A stretch of DNA of 64,000 nucleotides from an uncultured Blautia sp. GTDB taxonomy: Bacteria > Bacillota > Clostridia > Lachnospirales > Lachnospiraceae. The position numbers and the translations under genes were made by a program. The DNA lies in the NCBI GenBank assembly GCA_900541985.1, contig UQLX01000001.1:124001-188000 (forward strand). The letters are read 5' to 3'. Positions 51,688 to 60,033 of this stretch are shown piece after piece; the stretch's first letter is position 1, and each line of letters starts with the position of its first letter. The notes below the pieces were generated by a model. It saw nothing but the letters and a program-made list of their open reading frames with translations. It searched no databases and was not told where the DNA came from.

Positions 51688-52227
51688 ATGTCACGAATCG
51701 GCAGACTTCCGGTAGCTATTCCTGCAGGCGTAGAAGTAACTGTAGCAGCAGGCAATGTAGTAACCGTTAAAGGGCCTAAGGGAACACTTGAAAGAGCGCT
51801 TCCAACAGAGATGGAAATCAAGGTAGAAGATGGTCATGTAGTTGTTACAAGACCAAACGACCTGAAGAAAATGAAAGCTTTGCACGGTTTAACAAGAAGC
51901 CTTATCCACAACATGGTTGTTGGTGTAAGCGAAGGTTATACAAAAACTCTTGAAGTAAACGGTGTAGGTTATAGAGCTCAGAAGCAGGGCAAAAAACTTG
52001 TGCTTTCTCTTGGATATTCTCACCCGGTAGAGATGGAAGATCCTGAAGGAATTGAATCCAAAGTTGATGGAAACAAAATCATTGTTTCCGGTATCAGCAA
52101 AGAAAAAGTTGGTCAGTTTGCAGCTGAGATCAGAGATAAGAGAAGACCTGAGCCATACAAGGGCAAGGGAATCAAATATGCTGATGAAGTAATCAGACGT
52201 AAAGTCGGCAAGACCGGTAAGAAATAA
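51688..52227 (+). CDS. rplF: 50S ribosomal protein L6
   Basis: 179 residues, MSRIGRLPVAIPAGVEV through RRPEPYKGKGIKYADE. The 91-nt gap before it holds AGAGGGAAAATTCCCTCTCC, a short perfect inverted repeat, then AAGGAGG. Confidence 0.98.
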   Translation: MSRIGRLPVAIPAGVEVTVAAGNVVTVKGPKGTLERALPTEMEIKVEDGHVVVTRPNDLKKMKALHGLTRSLIHNMVVGVSEGYTKTLEVNGVGYRAQKQGKKLVLSLGYSHPVEMEDPEGIESKVDGNKIIVSGISKEKVGQFAAEIRDKRRPEPYKGKGIKYADEVIRRKVGKTGKK

Positions 52228-52244
52228 ATAAGGAGAGTGAGAAC

Positions 52245-52613
52245 ATGATTAAGAAAGCATCCAGAGCGGAAATTCGTGAAAAGAAACATAGAAGACTCCG
52301 TCATCATCTGAATGGAACAGCTACTACTCCAAGACTGGCAGTATTCCGTTCCAACAAGCATATCTATGCACAGATCATTGATGACAGCGTGGGAAAAACT
52401 TTAGTATCAGCTTCTACTCTTCAGAAAGATGTAAAAGCAGAGCTTGAGCATACAGATGATGTAAAAGCAGCAGCATATCTTGGAACTGTAATCGGTAAGA
52501 AAGCAGTTGAAGCAGGTATTGAGAGTGTGGTTTTCGACAGAGGAGGCTACATCTACCACGGTAAAGTTAAAGCATTAGCAGACGCAGCAAGAGAAGCTGG
52601 ACTGAAATTCTAA
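52245..52613 (+). CDS. rplR: 50S ribosomal protein L18
   Basis: 122 residues (RLRHHLNGTATTPRLAVFRSN, VFDRGGYIYHGKVKALADAAREAGL). Binds 5S rRNA with L5. Confidence 0.98.
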   Translation: MIKKASRAEIREKKHRRLRHHLNGTATTPRLAVFRSNKHIYAQIIDDSVGKTLVSASTLQKDVKAELEHTDDVKAAAYLGTVIGKKAVEAGIESVVFDRGGYIYHGKVKALADAAREAGLKF

Positions 52614-52631
52614 AAGGGAGGAAAAAGACAC

Positions 52632-53141
52632 ATGAAACATAATCTTATTGATGCTAGTCAGTTAGAATTAGAAGATAAAGTAGTGTCAATCAAACGTGTT
52701 ACCAAGGTTGTTAAAGGTGGCCGTAACTTCCGTTTCACAGCTTTGGTTGTTGTAGGTGACGGCAACGGACATGTTGGTGCAGGTTTAGGAAAAGCAGCTG
52801 AAATTCCGGAAGCAATCCGCAAAGGAAAAGAAGATGCTATGAAAAAACTCGTAACAGTAGCAAGAGATGAGAACGGTTCTATTACACATGACTTCATCGG
52901 AAAATTCGGAAGCGCTGAAATGCTTCTGAAACGTGCTCCGGAAGGTACTGGTGTTATCGCCGGAGGTCCGGCTCGTGCCGTTATTGAGCTTGCAGGTATC
53001 AAGAACATCCGTACGAAATGTATGGGCTCCAGAAATAAACAGAATGTTGTCCTGGCTACAATCGAAGGGTTAAGCCAGCTGAAGACTCCGGAAGAAGTTG
53101 CAAAGCTTCGTGGAAAATCTGTAGATGAGATTCTGGCATAA
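52632..53141 (+). CDS. rpsE: 30S ribosomal protein S5
   Basis: 169 residues with the double-stranded-RNA-binding-like N-domain (KVVKGGRNFRFTALVVVGDGN) and GAGLGKAAEIPEAIRKG. Decoding-site protein. Confidence 0.98.
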   Translation: MKHNLIDASQLELEDKVVSIKRVTKVVKGGRNFRFTALVVVGDGNGHVGAGLGKAAEIPEAIRKGKEDAMKKLVTVARDENGSITHDFIGKFGSAEMLLKRAPEGTGVIAGGPARAVIELAGIKNIRTKCMGSRNKQNVVLATIEGLSQLKTPEEVAKLRGKSVDEILA

Positions 53142-53155
53142 GGAGGAAACGAAAA

Positions 53156-53335
53156 ATGGCAGATACAATTAAAGTTACATTAGTTAAGTCTCCGATCGGC
53201 GCAGTTCCGAAACACAAAAAGACAGTCGTTGCAATGGGACTTACAAAAATGCACAAAACAGTTGAAATGCCTGATAATGCTGCTACAAGAGGCATGATCA
53301 AGCAGGTTCAGCATCTGGTTAAAGTAGAAGAGTAA
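53156..53335 (+). CDS. rpmD: 50S ribosomal protein L30
   Basis: 59 residues: MADTIKVTLVKSPIGAVPKH, a TVVAMGLTKMHKTVEM stretch and GMIKQVQHLVKVEE at the end. A short gene with AAGGAGGAAACGAAAA before its ATG, exactly where rpmD belongs between rpsE and rplO. Confidence 0.97.
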   Translation: MADTIKVTLVKSPIGAVPKHKKTVVAMGLTKMHKTVEMPDNAATRGMIKQVQHLVKVEE

Positions 53336-53373
53336 TTCGAGACAGTCAAGATAAATAAAAGGAGGTGCCAAAC

Positions 53374-53814
53374 ATGGATTTATCAAATCTGAGACCTGCA
53401 GAAGGTTCCAAGCACAGTGATAACTTCAGAAGAGGCCGTGGACATGGTTCCGGAAACGGAAAGACAGCCGGAAAAGGACATAAAGGACAGTTAGCACGTT
53501 CCGGACACAAGAAACCGGGATTTGAAGGTGGACAGATGCCTTTATACAGACGTCTTCCGAAGAGAGGCTTCAAAAACAGAAACTCCAAAGAGATCATTGC
53601 AATCAATGTTGACGTTCTGAACCGTTTCGAGGACGGAGCAGATGTTACTGTTGAGAGCCTGCTGGAAAGCCGCGCAATTTCCAAAGCTGGTGACGGCGTT
53701 AAAATTCTTGGAAATGGTGAGCTGACTAAGAAAGTTAATGTAAAAGTAAATGCTGTCAGCGAAACCGCAAAAGCTAAAATTGAAGCTGCTGGTGGTACAG
53801 TAGAGGTGATTTAA
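53374..53814 (+). CDS. rplO: 50S ribosomal protein L15
   Basis: 146 residues, MDLSNLRPAEGSKHSDNFRRG and the basic, Gly-rich segment GRGHGSGNGKTAGKGHKGQ. ATG 53374 follows AAAGGAGGTGCCAAAC. It shares one base with secY, which couples ribosome assembly to translocon production. Confidence 0.98.
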   Translation: MDLSNLRPAEGSKHSDNFRRGRGHGSGNGKTAGKGHKGQLARSGHKKPGFEGGQMPLYRRLPKRGFKNRNSKEIIAINVDVLNRFEDGADVTVESLLESRAISKAGDGVKILGNGELTKKVNVKVNAVSETAKAKIEAAGGTVEVI

Positions 53815-55130
53815 TGTTTGAAACTCTCAAAAGTCTTTTTAGAGTAAAAGAGATGCGCCGTAAGCTGTTTTATGTGATCGGTATGATTTTTATTATCCGT
53901 ATCGGTTCTCAGCTTCCTGTTCCTGGTGTGGACAGCGACGTATTCAGACAATGGTTTCAGAGCAACACTGGTGATGCATTCAACTTTTTTGATGCGTTCA
54001 CCGGAGGCTCCTTTGAGAGTATGTCCGTATTTGCTCTGAACATCACACCATATATTACATCATCCATTATCATTCAGCTTCTGACAATCGCAATCCCGGC
54101 TCTGGAAGAAATGCACAGAGACGGTGAAGAGGGTAGAAAGAAGATGACTGCCATCACCCGTTATGTAACGATCGGTCTTGCTCTTTTCGAGTCTGTTGCC
54201 ATGACAATCGGATTTGCAAAAGGCAATATTGTTCAGGACATGAACTTCATGAAGGGACTGGTAGTAGTAGTTTCTCTTACAGCAGGATCTGCTATGCTGA
54301 TGTGGATCGGTGAGCGTATCACAGAAAAGGGTGTGGGCAACGGTATTTCTATCGTACTGGCAGTAAATATCGTTTCCAGAATTCCAAGTGATATGATGAC
54401 TCTCTATGAGAACTTTATCAAAGGTAAAACAATTGCAAAAGGAATGTTGGCAGGTGTGATCATTATTGCCATTATTCTGGCAGTTGTTGTATTTGTACTG
54501 ATTCTTAATGGAGCAGAAAGAAGAATTCCGGTACAGTATTCCAAGAAGATGGTTGGACGTAAGCTTATGGGCGGACAGTCAAACAACATTCCTCTTAAGG
54601 TAAATACTGCAGGTGTAATTCCGATTATTTTTGCTTCTTCCATTATGTCTTTCCCGGGACTGATTGCTCAGTTTGCAGGTAAAGGAAATGGAACAGGAAT
54701 CGGAAGCGAGATTCTGAGAGGTCTTTCTTCCAGTAACTGGTGTGATCCGGCTCAGCTGAAATACAGCTGGGGACTGATCGTGTATATTGTGCTCTGTGTA
54801 TTCTTTGCATATTTCTACACTTCCATTACTTTCAATCCGTTGGAAGTTGCTGATAATATCAAAAAACAGGGCGGCTTTATTCCAGGTATCCGTCCAGGAA
54901 AACCTACATCAGATTATTTACAGAATCTACTCAATTACATTATATTTATAGGCGTAGTTGGCCTGATCATTGTAGCAGTGATCCCGTTCTTCTTTAACGG
55001 TGTATTTAAGGCACAGGTTTCCTTCGCAGGAACCTCACTGATCATCGTGGTTGGTGTTGTCCTTGAAACTGTGAAACAGATTGAATCTCAGTTGCTTGTC
55101 CGCAACTACAAAGGCTTTCTGGCTGACTAA
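53814..55130 (+). CDS. secY: Protein translocase subunit SecY
   Basis: 438 residues, ten membrane helices, central pore of Sec export with SecE/SecG. Seen: RKLFYVIGMIFIIRIGSQLPVPGVD (in parts), the plug region FNFFDAFTGGSFESMSVFAL, ITPYITSSIIIQLLT, and the cytoplasmic loop NPLEVADNIKKQGGFIPGIRPG. Overlaps rplO (TAATG). Confidence 0.98.
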   Translation: MFETLKSLFRVKEMRRKLFYVIGMIFIIRIGSQLPVPGVDSDVFRQWFQSNTGDAFNFFDAFTGGSFESMSVFALNITPYITSSIIIQLLTIAIPALEEMHRDGEEGRKKMTAITRYVTIGLALFESVAMTIGFAKGNIVQDMNFMKGLVVVVSLTAGSAMLMWIGERITEKGVGNGISIVLAVNIVSRIPSDMMTLYENFIKGKTIAKGMLAGVIIIAIILAVVVFVLILNGAERRIPVQYSKKMVGRKLMGGQSNNIPLKVNTAGVIPIIFASSIMSFPGLIAQFAGKGNGTGIGSEILRGLSSSNWCDPAQLKYSWGLIVYIVLCVFFAYFYTSITFNPLEVADNIKKQGGFIPGIRPGKPTSDYLQNLLNYIIFIGVVGLIIVAVIPFFFNGVFKAQVSFAGTSLIIVVGVVLETVKQIESQLLVRNYKGFLAD

Positions 55131-55233
55131 TGCGCAGACGGCTTGAATAAGCTGTGAATCTGCGTGTGGGAAACGAAGGTTGCGGTGTGCTTTTGCATGC
55201 TGCAGCCATTTTTAAATATAAGGAGGGTGTTTT

Positions 55234-55878
55234 ATGAGAATCATTATGTTGGGTGCGCCTGGTGCCGGCAAAGGAACCCAGGCAAAAAAAATCGCTGAGA
55301 AATACGGGATCCCCCATATTTCTACAGGAGACATTTTCCGTGCCAACATCAAAAACGGCACAGAGCTTGGAAAGAAAGCAAAAACCTACATGGATCAGGG
55401 GCTTCTTGTACCGGATGAACTGACCTGTGACCTTGTAGTAGACAGAATCCAGCAGGATGACGCAAAAAATGGCTATGTTCTGGATGGTTTTCCAAGAACA
55501 ATTCCTCAGGCTGAGTGTCTGACAGAGGCACTTGAAAAACTGGGAAGCAAGATTGATTTTGCCATTGATGTAGATGTTCCGGATGAAAACATCGTAAACC
55601 GTATGGGTGGAAGACGTGCCTGCCTGAAATGCGGAGCTACCTATCATGTTGTATATGCGGCTCCAAAGACAGAAGGCATCTGTGATACCTGCGGAGAAGC
55701 ACTTGTTCTGCGCGAGGATGACAAACCGGAAACCGTACAGAAACGTCTGAATGTATACCATGAGCAGACACAGCCGCTGATCGACTACTACACAAAACAG
55801 GGCGTATTAAGAACAGTAGACGGAACACGTGCTCTGGATGATGTATTCCAGGAGATCGTGGGAGTTTTAGGAGAATAA
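55234..55878 (+). CDS. adk: Adenylate kinase
   Basis: 214 residues, long form with a zinc lid. P-loop GAPGAGKGTQAKK; LID cysteines CLKC and CDTC with 16 residues between. Balances AMP, ADP and ATP. The 103-nt gap after secY ends in AAGGAGGGTG. Confidence 0.98.
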   Translation: MRIIMLGAPGAGKGTQAKKIAEKYGIPHISTGDIFRANIKNGTELGKKAKTYMDQGLLVPDELTCDLVVDRIQQDDAKNGYVLDGFPRTIPQAECLTEALEKLGSKIDFAIDVDVPDENIVNRMGGRRACLKCGATYHVVYAAPKTEGICDTCGEALVLREDDKPETVQKRLNVYHEQTQPLIDYYTKQGVLRTVDGTRALDDVFQEIVGVLGE

Positions 55879-55881
55879 GAA

Positions 55882-56637
55882 ATGTCAGTTTCAATTAAGT
55901 CAGAACATGAAATAGAACTTATGAGAGAAGCAGGCCATCTTTTGGAAAAAGTTCACAATGAGCTGGCTTCTCACATTAGACCGGGAATCAGTACCAAGGA
56001 ACTGGACCGTATCGGAGAGGAAATGATCCGCTCTCTGGGCTGCACTCCAAACTTTTTAAATTATAATGGATTTCCGGGATCTTTTTGTATCAGTCTTAAT
56101 GATGAAGTGGTACATGGGATCCCGTCAACAAAGAAGATCATTCAGGAAGGAGATCTCGTTAAGATTGACGCAGGTCTGATCTACAAGGGATATCATTCTG
56201 ATGCTGCCCGTACCTACGCTGTAGGGGAGGTATCTGCTGAGGCTCGTCAGCTTATGGAGGTAACAAAGCAGAGCTTCTTTGAGGGAATCAAATTTGCAAA
56301 GGCAGGAAATCATCTCAATGATATTTCCAAGGCAATCGGAGCATATGCTGCAAAATACAATTATGGTATTGTGCGGGATCTGGTTGGACATGGTATCGGA
56401 ACTCATCTTCATGAGGATCCACAGATACCGAATTTTCCACAGAAACGTCGTGGAATTAAGCTGATGCCGGGCATGACTCTGGCAATTGAACCGATGATTA
56501 ATATAGGCCGCGCAGATGTGGCCTGGGAGGATGATGACTGGACTGTAGTCACAATGGACGGATCTCTTTCCGCTCATTATGAAAATACCGTTCTGATCAC
56601 AGACGGCGAGCCGGAGATTCTGACTCTTACAAAATGA
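55882..56637 (+). CDS. map: Methionine aminopeptidase, type I
   Basis: 251 residues; removes the starter Met from nascent proteins. Metal ligands are found in KIDAGLIYKGYHSDAARTY, HGIGTHLHEDP, AIEPMI and HYENTVLITD. Three nt after adk, so translation is coupled. Confidence 0.97.
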   Translation: MSVSIKSEHEIELMREAGHLLEKVHNELASHIRPGISTKELDRIGEEMIRSLGCTPNFLNYNGFPGSFCISLNDEVVHGIPSTKKIIQEGDLVKIDAGLIYKGYHSDAARTYAVGEVSAEARQLMEVTKQSFFEGIKFAKAGNHLNDISKAIGAYAAKYNYGIVRDLVGHGIGTHLHEDPQIPNFPQKRRGIKLMPGMTLAIEPMINIGRADVAWEDDDWTVVTMDGSLSAHYENTVLITDGEPEILTLTK

Positions 56638-56659
56638 CAGATGACACAGGAGGTTAATA

Positions 56660-56878
56660 ATGTCAAAAGCAGATGTGATTGAAGTGGAAGGAACTGTACT
56701 GGAGAAGCTGCCGAACGCTATGTTCAAGGTAGAGCTGGAGAATAAGCACGTAGTGCTTGCTCATATCAGCGGTAAGCTTCGTATGAACTTTATCCGTATC
56801 CTTCCGGGAGATAAAGTGACAATCGAGCTTTCTCCGTATGATCTGTCCAAGGGCAGAATTATCTGGAGAGATAAATAA
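56660..56878 (+). CDS. infA: Translation initiation factor IF-1
   Basis: 72 residues, complete OB-fold (SKADVIEVEGTVLEKLPNAMF, HISGKLRMNFIRILPGDKV, DLSKGRIIWR). CAGGAGG precedes the ATG. In most Firmicutes rpmJ follows directly; here a hairpin-rich spacer and other genes intervene. Confidence 0.98.
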   Translation: MSKADVIEVEGTVLEKLPNAMFKVELENKHVVLAHISGKLRMNFIRILPGDKVTIELSPYDLSKGRIIWRDK

Positions 56879-56879
56879 A

Positions 56880-57056
56880 GACAACCTGAATCCAGGTGAT
56901 TCAGGTTGTCGATACTGCTTGACAGTGGGTCAAGCAGGTTCCATAGATAATATGTGAGGGGGAGCTGCGGGACTTCGCAGCTCCCCCCACACTCCCCCTG
57001 TGGACCCGCTGGTTTGTGGGTGCTGCCGGGGGATTTTTATTTTATTGCAATAAAAT
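56880..57056. repeat. Array of hairpins and a palindrome downstream of infA
   Basis: Perfect stems in order: GACAACCTGAATC / GATTCAGGTTGTC (56880-56910); CTGCTTGAC / GTCAAGCAG (56915-56937); GGGGGAGCTGCG / CGCAGCTCCCCC (56958-56987). A CTCCCCC...GGGGGAT pair ending in TTTTTATTTT (about 56993-57043) and an 18-bp palindrome (57039-57056) follow. The fourth acts as a terminator for the infA transcript; the others have no T-run. Confidence 0.7.
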
Positions 57057-57081
57057 AAATCACATGCTATGCACAACATCA

Positions 57082-57117
57082 TAAATAAAAGAACCTGCCT
57101 ATGTCAAAGCAGGTTCT
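57082..57117 (-). terminator. Terminator of the MATE gene
   Basis: AGAACCTGC (57090-57098) with GCAGGTTCT (57109-57117); on the minus strand it ends in TTTTATTTAT. Confidence 0.8.
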
Positions 57118-57164
57118 CTTTAGTTTATGATGCTGGTCTAAGCCGGTGGTCGTGATTGTAAATT

Positions 57165-58532
57165 TCAGGAAATAACCGCCTGCTCTCGTTTGAGAAGGTG
57201 TTTATCAATGATTAGCAGGAAAACAATGGTGGATACAATTGCGCTGATCACATCGGAAAGCGGCTCTGCATAAAAGGCTGTGGAAGCCTGGAAAAAAGCC
57301 GGCAGTGCAACGGTTCCTATGATGTACAGGGACTTTCTGAGAATGGACAGGGTAAGGGCTGTCTTGGTACGTTCCAAGGCGGTCAGCGCGTCCACAAATA
57401 CATACTGGAAGCTCAGAGGAATCACCATCATGGTAAAGACCCGGATCCCCCATATAGAAAAGTCAATATACTCCGGATTGGAAGTGAAAAGCAGTACAAA
57501 GACTTTTGGGAGGAACTGGGACAGGATGAACATGCCTGTTGTAAAGCCAAGCATCAGCTTCAAAATAGTACGGATTGCTTTTTTTACCCGTTCGGTTGCC
57601 TGAGCACCATAATTGTAGCTGATTACTGCCTGGGTACCGCCGCTGATGCCGATCATAGGCGCGGTGATCATCAGCATATAACTCTGGACAATGGTGGCGC
57701 AGGTGATCAGCATATCTCCCTGCTCCGGCCCACCGTATTTTTGAAGGACAGCATTCATAACGATAAGGAGAATGCTGTCGGTTGCCAGGATCAGGAAAGG
57801 TGAAAGTCCAAGGTAAACAATATTCAGCATAAGACATCTGTCATAATTTCCAAAAGAAATGGGCACATGCACTTTTTTGCTGAAAAGAAAAAGGATAGCA
57901 AAGCTGCAGGATGCCATCTGGGAAATAACAGTTGCAATGGCTGCTCCGGCCACGTCCATATGGAACAAAAAGATAAAAACCGGATCCAGAATAATATTGG
58001 AGACGGCCCCGATCAGGACGGTGGTCATTCCGGCAACAGGGAATCCCTGACAGTTGATGAAATAGTTCAGTCCGGCTGCCATCAGCGCAAAAAATGTTCC
58101 GGCAGTGTAGATCGTCATATAGGTATTGGCATAGGGAAAGGTAATTTCACTTGCCCCAAACCAGATAAGCAGATGATCCTTCATAAGAAGGAAGGCAATG
58201 GTCAGCACTACGGAGATCACGGAAAGCATTAAAAAGGAATTGGAAAGGATCTGCCGTGCTTTTTTCATGTTTTTTTCTCCCAGACGGATTCCCAGAAGAA
58301 TAGAGCCTCCAAGCCCTACCAGGGTTCCAAAGGAAGAAAGAAGCGTCACAACAGGTCCGCAGACACCGACTCCGGCCAGCGCCAGTTCTCCGATTTCCGG
58401 AATATGGCCGATATACATACGGTCAATGATGCTGTACAGTACATTGACAAATTGTGCGATCATTGCCGGAATGGCAAGACGAAAAACAGGAGAAGAAACT
58501 GGGTCCTTCCCCAGATCAGTTGAAGTTCTCAT
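57165..58532 (-). CDS. MATE family efflux transporter
   Basis: 455 residues with 12 predicted membrane helices in two similar halves. NorM/DinF-like stretches: PVFRLAIPAMIAQFVNVLYSIIDRMYIGH (in parts), GVGVCGPVVTLLSSFGTLVGLGGS, and MLMITAPMIGISGGTQAVISYNYGAQ in the second half. Exports drugs or metabolites with Na+ or H+ exchange; the substrate cannot be read. It lies against the direction of the ribosomal cluster that it interrupts. Confidence 0.94.
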   Translation of the reverse strand: MRTSTDLGKDPVSSPVFRLAIPAMIAQFVNVLYSIIDRMYIGHIPEIGELALAGVGVCGPVVTLLSSFGTLVGLGGSILLGIRLGEKNMKKARQILSNSFLMLSVISVVLTIAFLLMKDHLLIWFGASEITFPYANTYMTIYTAGTFFALMAAGLNYFINCQGFPVAGMTTVLIGAVSNIILDPVFIFLFHMDVAGAAIATVISQMASCSFAILFLFSKKVHVPISFGNYDRCLMLNIVYLGLSPFLILATDSILLIVMNAVLQKYGGPEQGDMLITCATIVQSYMLMITAPMIGISGGTQAVISYNYGAQATERVKKAIRTILKLMLGFTTGMFILSQFLPKVFVLLFTSNPEYIDFSIWGIRVFTMMVIPLSFQYVFVDALTALERTKTALTLSILRKSLYIIGTVALPAFFQASTAFYAEPLSDVISAIVSTIVFLLIIDKHLLKREQAVIS

Positions 58533-58585
58533 AATTCAGTATTATCCCCCAATGAAAAAGTGTGCGGATAAGCGCACCGGATAAT

Positions 58586-58614
58586 ACTATAGCAGAAGTA
58601 TACAGGCAATTCAA
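58586..58614 (-). promoter_or_regulatory. MATE gene promoter with inverted repeat
   Basis: Minus strand: TTGAAT, 17 bp, TATAGT. AGTATTATCC (58538-58547) and GGATAATACT (58579-58588) form a perfect 10-bp inverted repeat between promoter and start codon, enclosing a GTGCG/CGCAC hairpin. Confidence 0.7.
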
Positions 58615-58709
58615 CCAAACAAAAAATTTTTTATTTTCAGAGAATATTACAAAAACATCAGAAGGTTTTCGTGCAATATTCTGATTTTATATTTAGTGAA
58701 AAAATTAAC

Positions 58710-58738
58710 TTGCAACAGCTTCCTAAATGTGATAATAT
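58710..58738 (+). promoter_or_regulatory. Promoter of the riboswitch-hflK-hflC unit
   Basis: TTGCAA, 17 bp, TAATAT, directly upstream of the candidate riboswitch. Confidence 0.6.
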
Positions 58739-58744
58739 TCCATT

Positions 58745-58920
58745 CAAAGAAAAGGGAGTAGCGGCCATTTAATGAAAACGGGATTGCTTTTCAGAAGGTG
58801 GTACATATTTGCGTCAGTACGGTATCCGGGTGATCTCGGATATCCGCGATATGAAGTAAGCAGCAAGACTTTTGTTTTGAGGCAGAATATGATCTGTCCG
58901 AAATGAAAGTCTTTTTCTTT
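58745..58920 (+). ncRNA. Candidate yybP-ykoY (Mn2+) riboswitch with terminator
   Basis: The aptamer's hallmarks occur in order: P1 strand AAAAG then GGAGTAGC (58755-58762); a GCCATTT/AGGTGGT hairpin; stem CATAT/ATATG holding the L3 motif CGTCAG and a GGTATCCG/CGGATATC hairpin; then GCAAGA-CTTTT closing P1. The 3' P1 strand is also the left arm of a terminator (58865-58879 with 58899-58913, inner stem GGCAGA/TCTGTC, then a T-rich tail). The alternative pairing means that ligand binding would prevent termination. It controls the hflK-like gene 93 nt downstream. Recognition is from memory of the consensus. Confidence 0.7.
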
Positions 58921-59012
58921 TCTTTAAACATCAGAAAGCCCTGAAGGGACATATCTGAACCTCAGAAAAGATATATCTGTATGTTCATAAACGGGCAGCA
59001 AGGAGGATGCAG

Positions 59013-60032
59013 ATGGAGGAATTTAATAATAACAACAGTATGAATATGAAAAAAAAATGGTTCCCCAGAAGACCGAAAGCCAGAAAGCATGCAAAAAAGG
59101 CAGTGGTCATTGTGGCGGCTGTGGCAGTGGTGGGGCTGCTTGCAACAGACTGTACTTATCAGATCCAGGAGCAGGAACAGGCAGTTTTGTCCACCCTTGG
59201 CGTTCCCAAGGCGGTAACGGAAACCGGACTTCATTTTAAACTGCCTCTGATCCAGAAGGTACATAAGGTCAATACCACCATTCAGGGATTCCCAATTGGG
59301 TATAACCAGCAGAACAATGATGTGGTGGCAGACGAAGGGATCATGATCACTTCAGATTATAATTTTATTGACGTGGACTTTTTTGTGGAGTACAGGATCA
59401 CCGAACCGGTGAAGTATCTTTATACCTCCCAGCAGCCGGAGGATATCCTGAAAAGCATCTCACAGAGCTGTATCCGTACAGTGATCGCCAGCTATACAGT
59501 AGATGATGTCCTTACAACAGGAAAAAGTGAGATCCAGGCGAAGATCAAGGACATGATCATGAAAAAAATGGAAGAGCAGGACGTGGGAATCCAGCTTGTG
59601 AATATTACCATACAGGATTCCGAACCGCCGACACAGGAGGTCATGAAAGCATTTAAAGCCGTTGAGACAGCCAAGCAGGGAAAAGAGACGGCAGTCAATA
59701 ACGCAAACAAATACAGAAACGAAAAGCTTCCGGAAGCCGAAGCACAGGCAGACCAGATCGTTCAGGATGCAGAAGCCCAGAAGCAGGTCCGCATCAACGA
59801 GGCGGAAGCAGAGGTGGCAAGATTTAATGCCATGTATGAGGAATATGTAAAAAATCCTACGGTAACGAAACTTCGTATGTTCTATGAAACTATGGAGGAT
59901 GTACTTCCCGGAATGAAGATTGTGATCGATAATGGAGACGGTACCCAGAAGGTGCTTCCTCTGGATTCTTTTACCGGGGACAGCGGACAGGAAGCAGAAT
60001 CTGTCCAGAGCGCAGAGGAGGCGAATAAATAA
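59013..60032 (+). CDS. hflK: SPFH-domain membrane protein, HflK-like
   Basis: 339 residues. A basic N-terminus, one membrane helix (about 29-48), then the SPFH/band-7 domain (IQEQEQAVLSTLGVPKAVTETGLHFKLPLIQKV, VDVDFFVEYRITEPVKYLY). A helical coiled region follows (QGKETAVNNANKYRNEKLPEAEAQADQIVQDAEAQ, in parts). HflK with HflC forms membrane cages around the FtsH protease. ATG 59013 follows AAGGAGG at 7 bases; ATG 59007 would be too close. No ftsH lies nearby. Confidence 0.88.
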   Translation: MEEFNNNNSMNMKKKWFPRRPKARKHAKKAVVIVAAVAVVGLLATDCTYQIQEQEQAVLSTLGVPKAVTETGLHFKLPLIQKVHKVNTTIQGFPIGYNQQNNDVVADEGIMITSDYNFIDVDFFVEYRITEPVKYLYTSQQPEDILKSISQSCIRTVIASYTVDDVLTTGKSEIQAKIKDMIMKKMEEQDVGIQLVNITIQDSEPPTQEVMKAFKAVETAKQGKETAVNNANKYRNEKLPEAEAQADQIVQDAEAQKQVRINEAEAEVARFNAMYEEYVKNPTVTKLRMFYETMEDVLPGMKIVIDNGDGTQKVLPLDSFTGDSGQEAESVQSAEEANK

Positions 60033-60033
60033 T

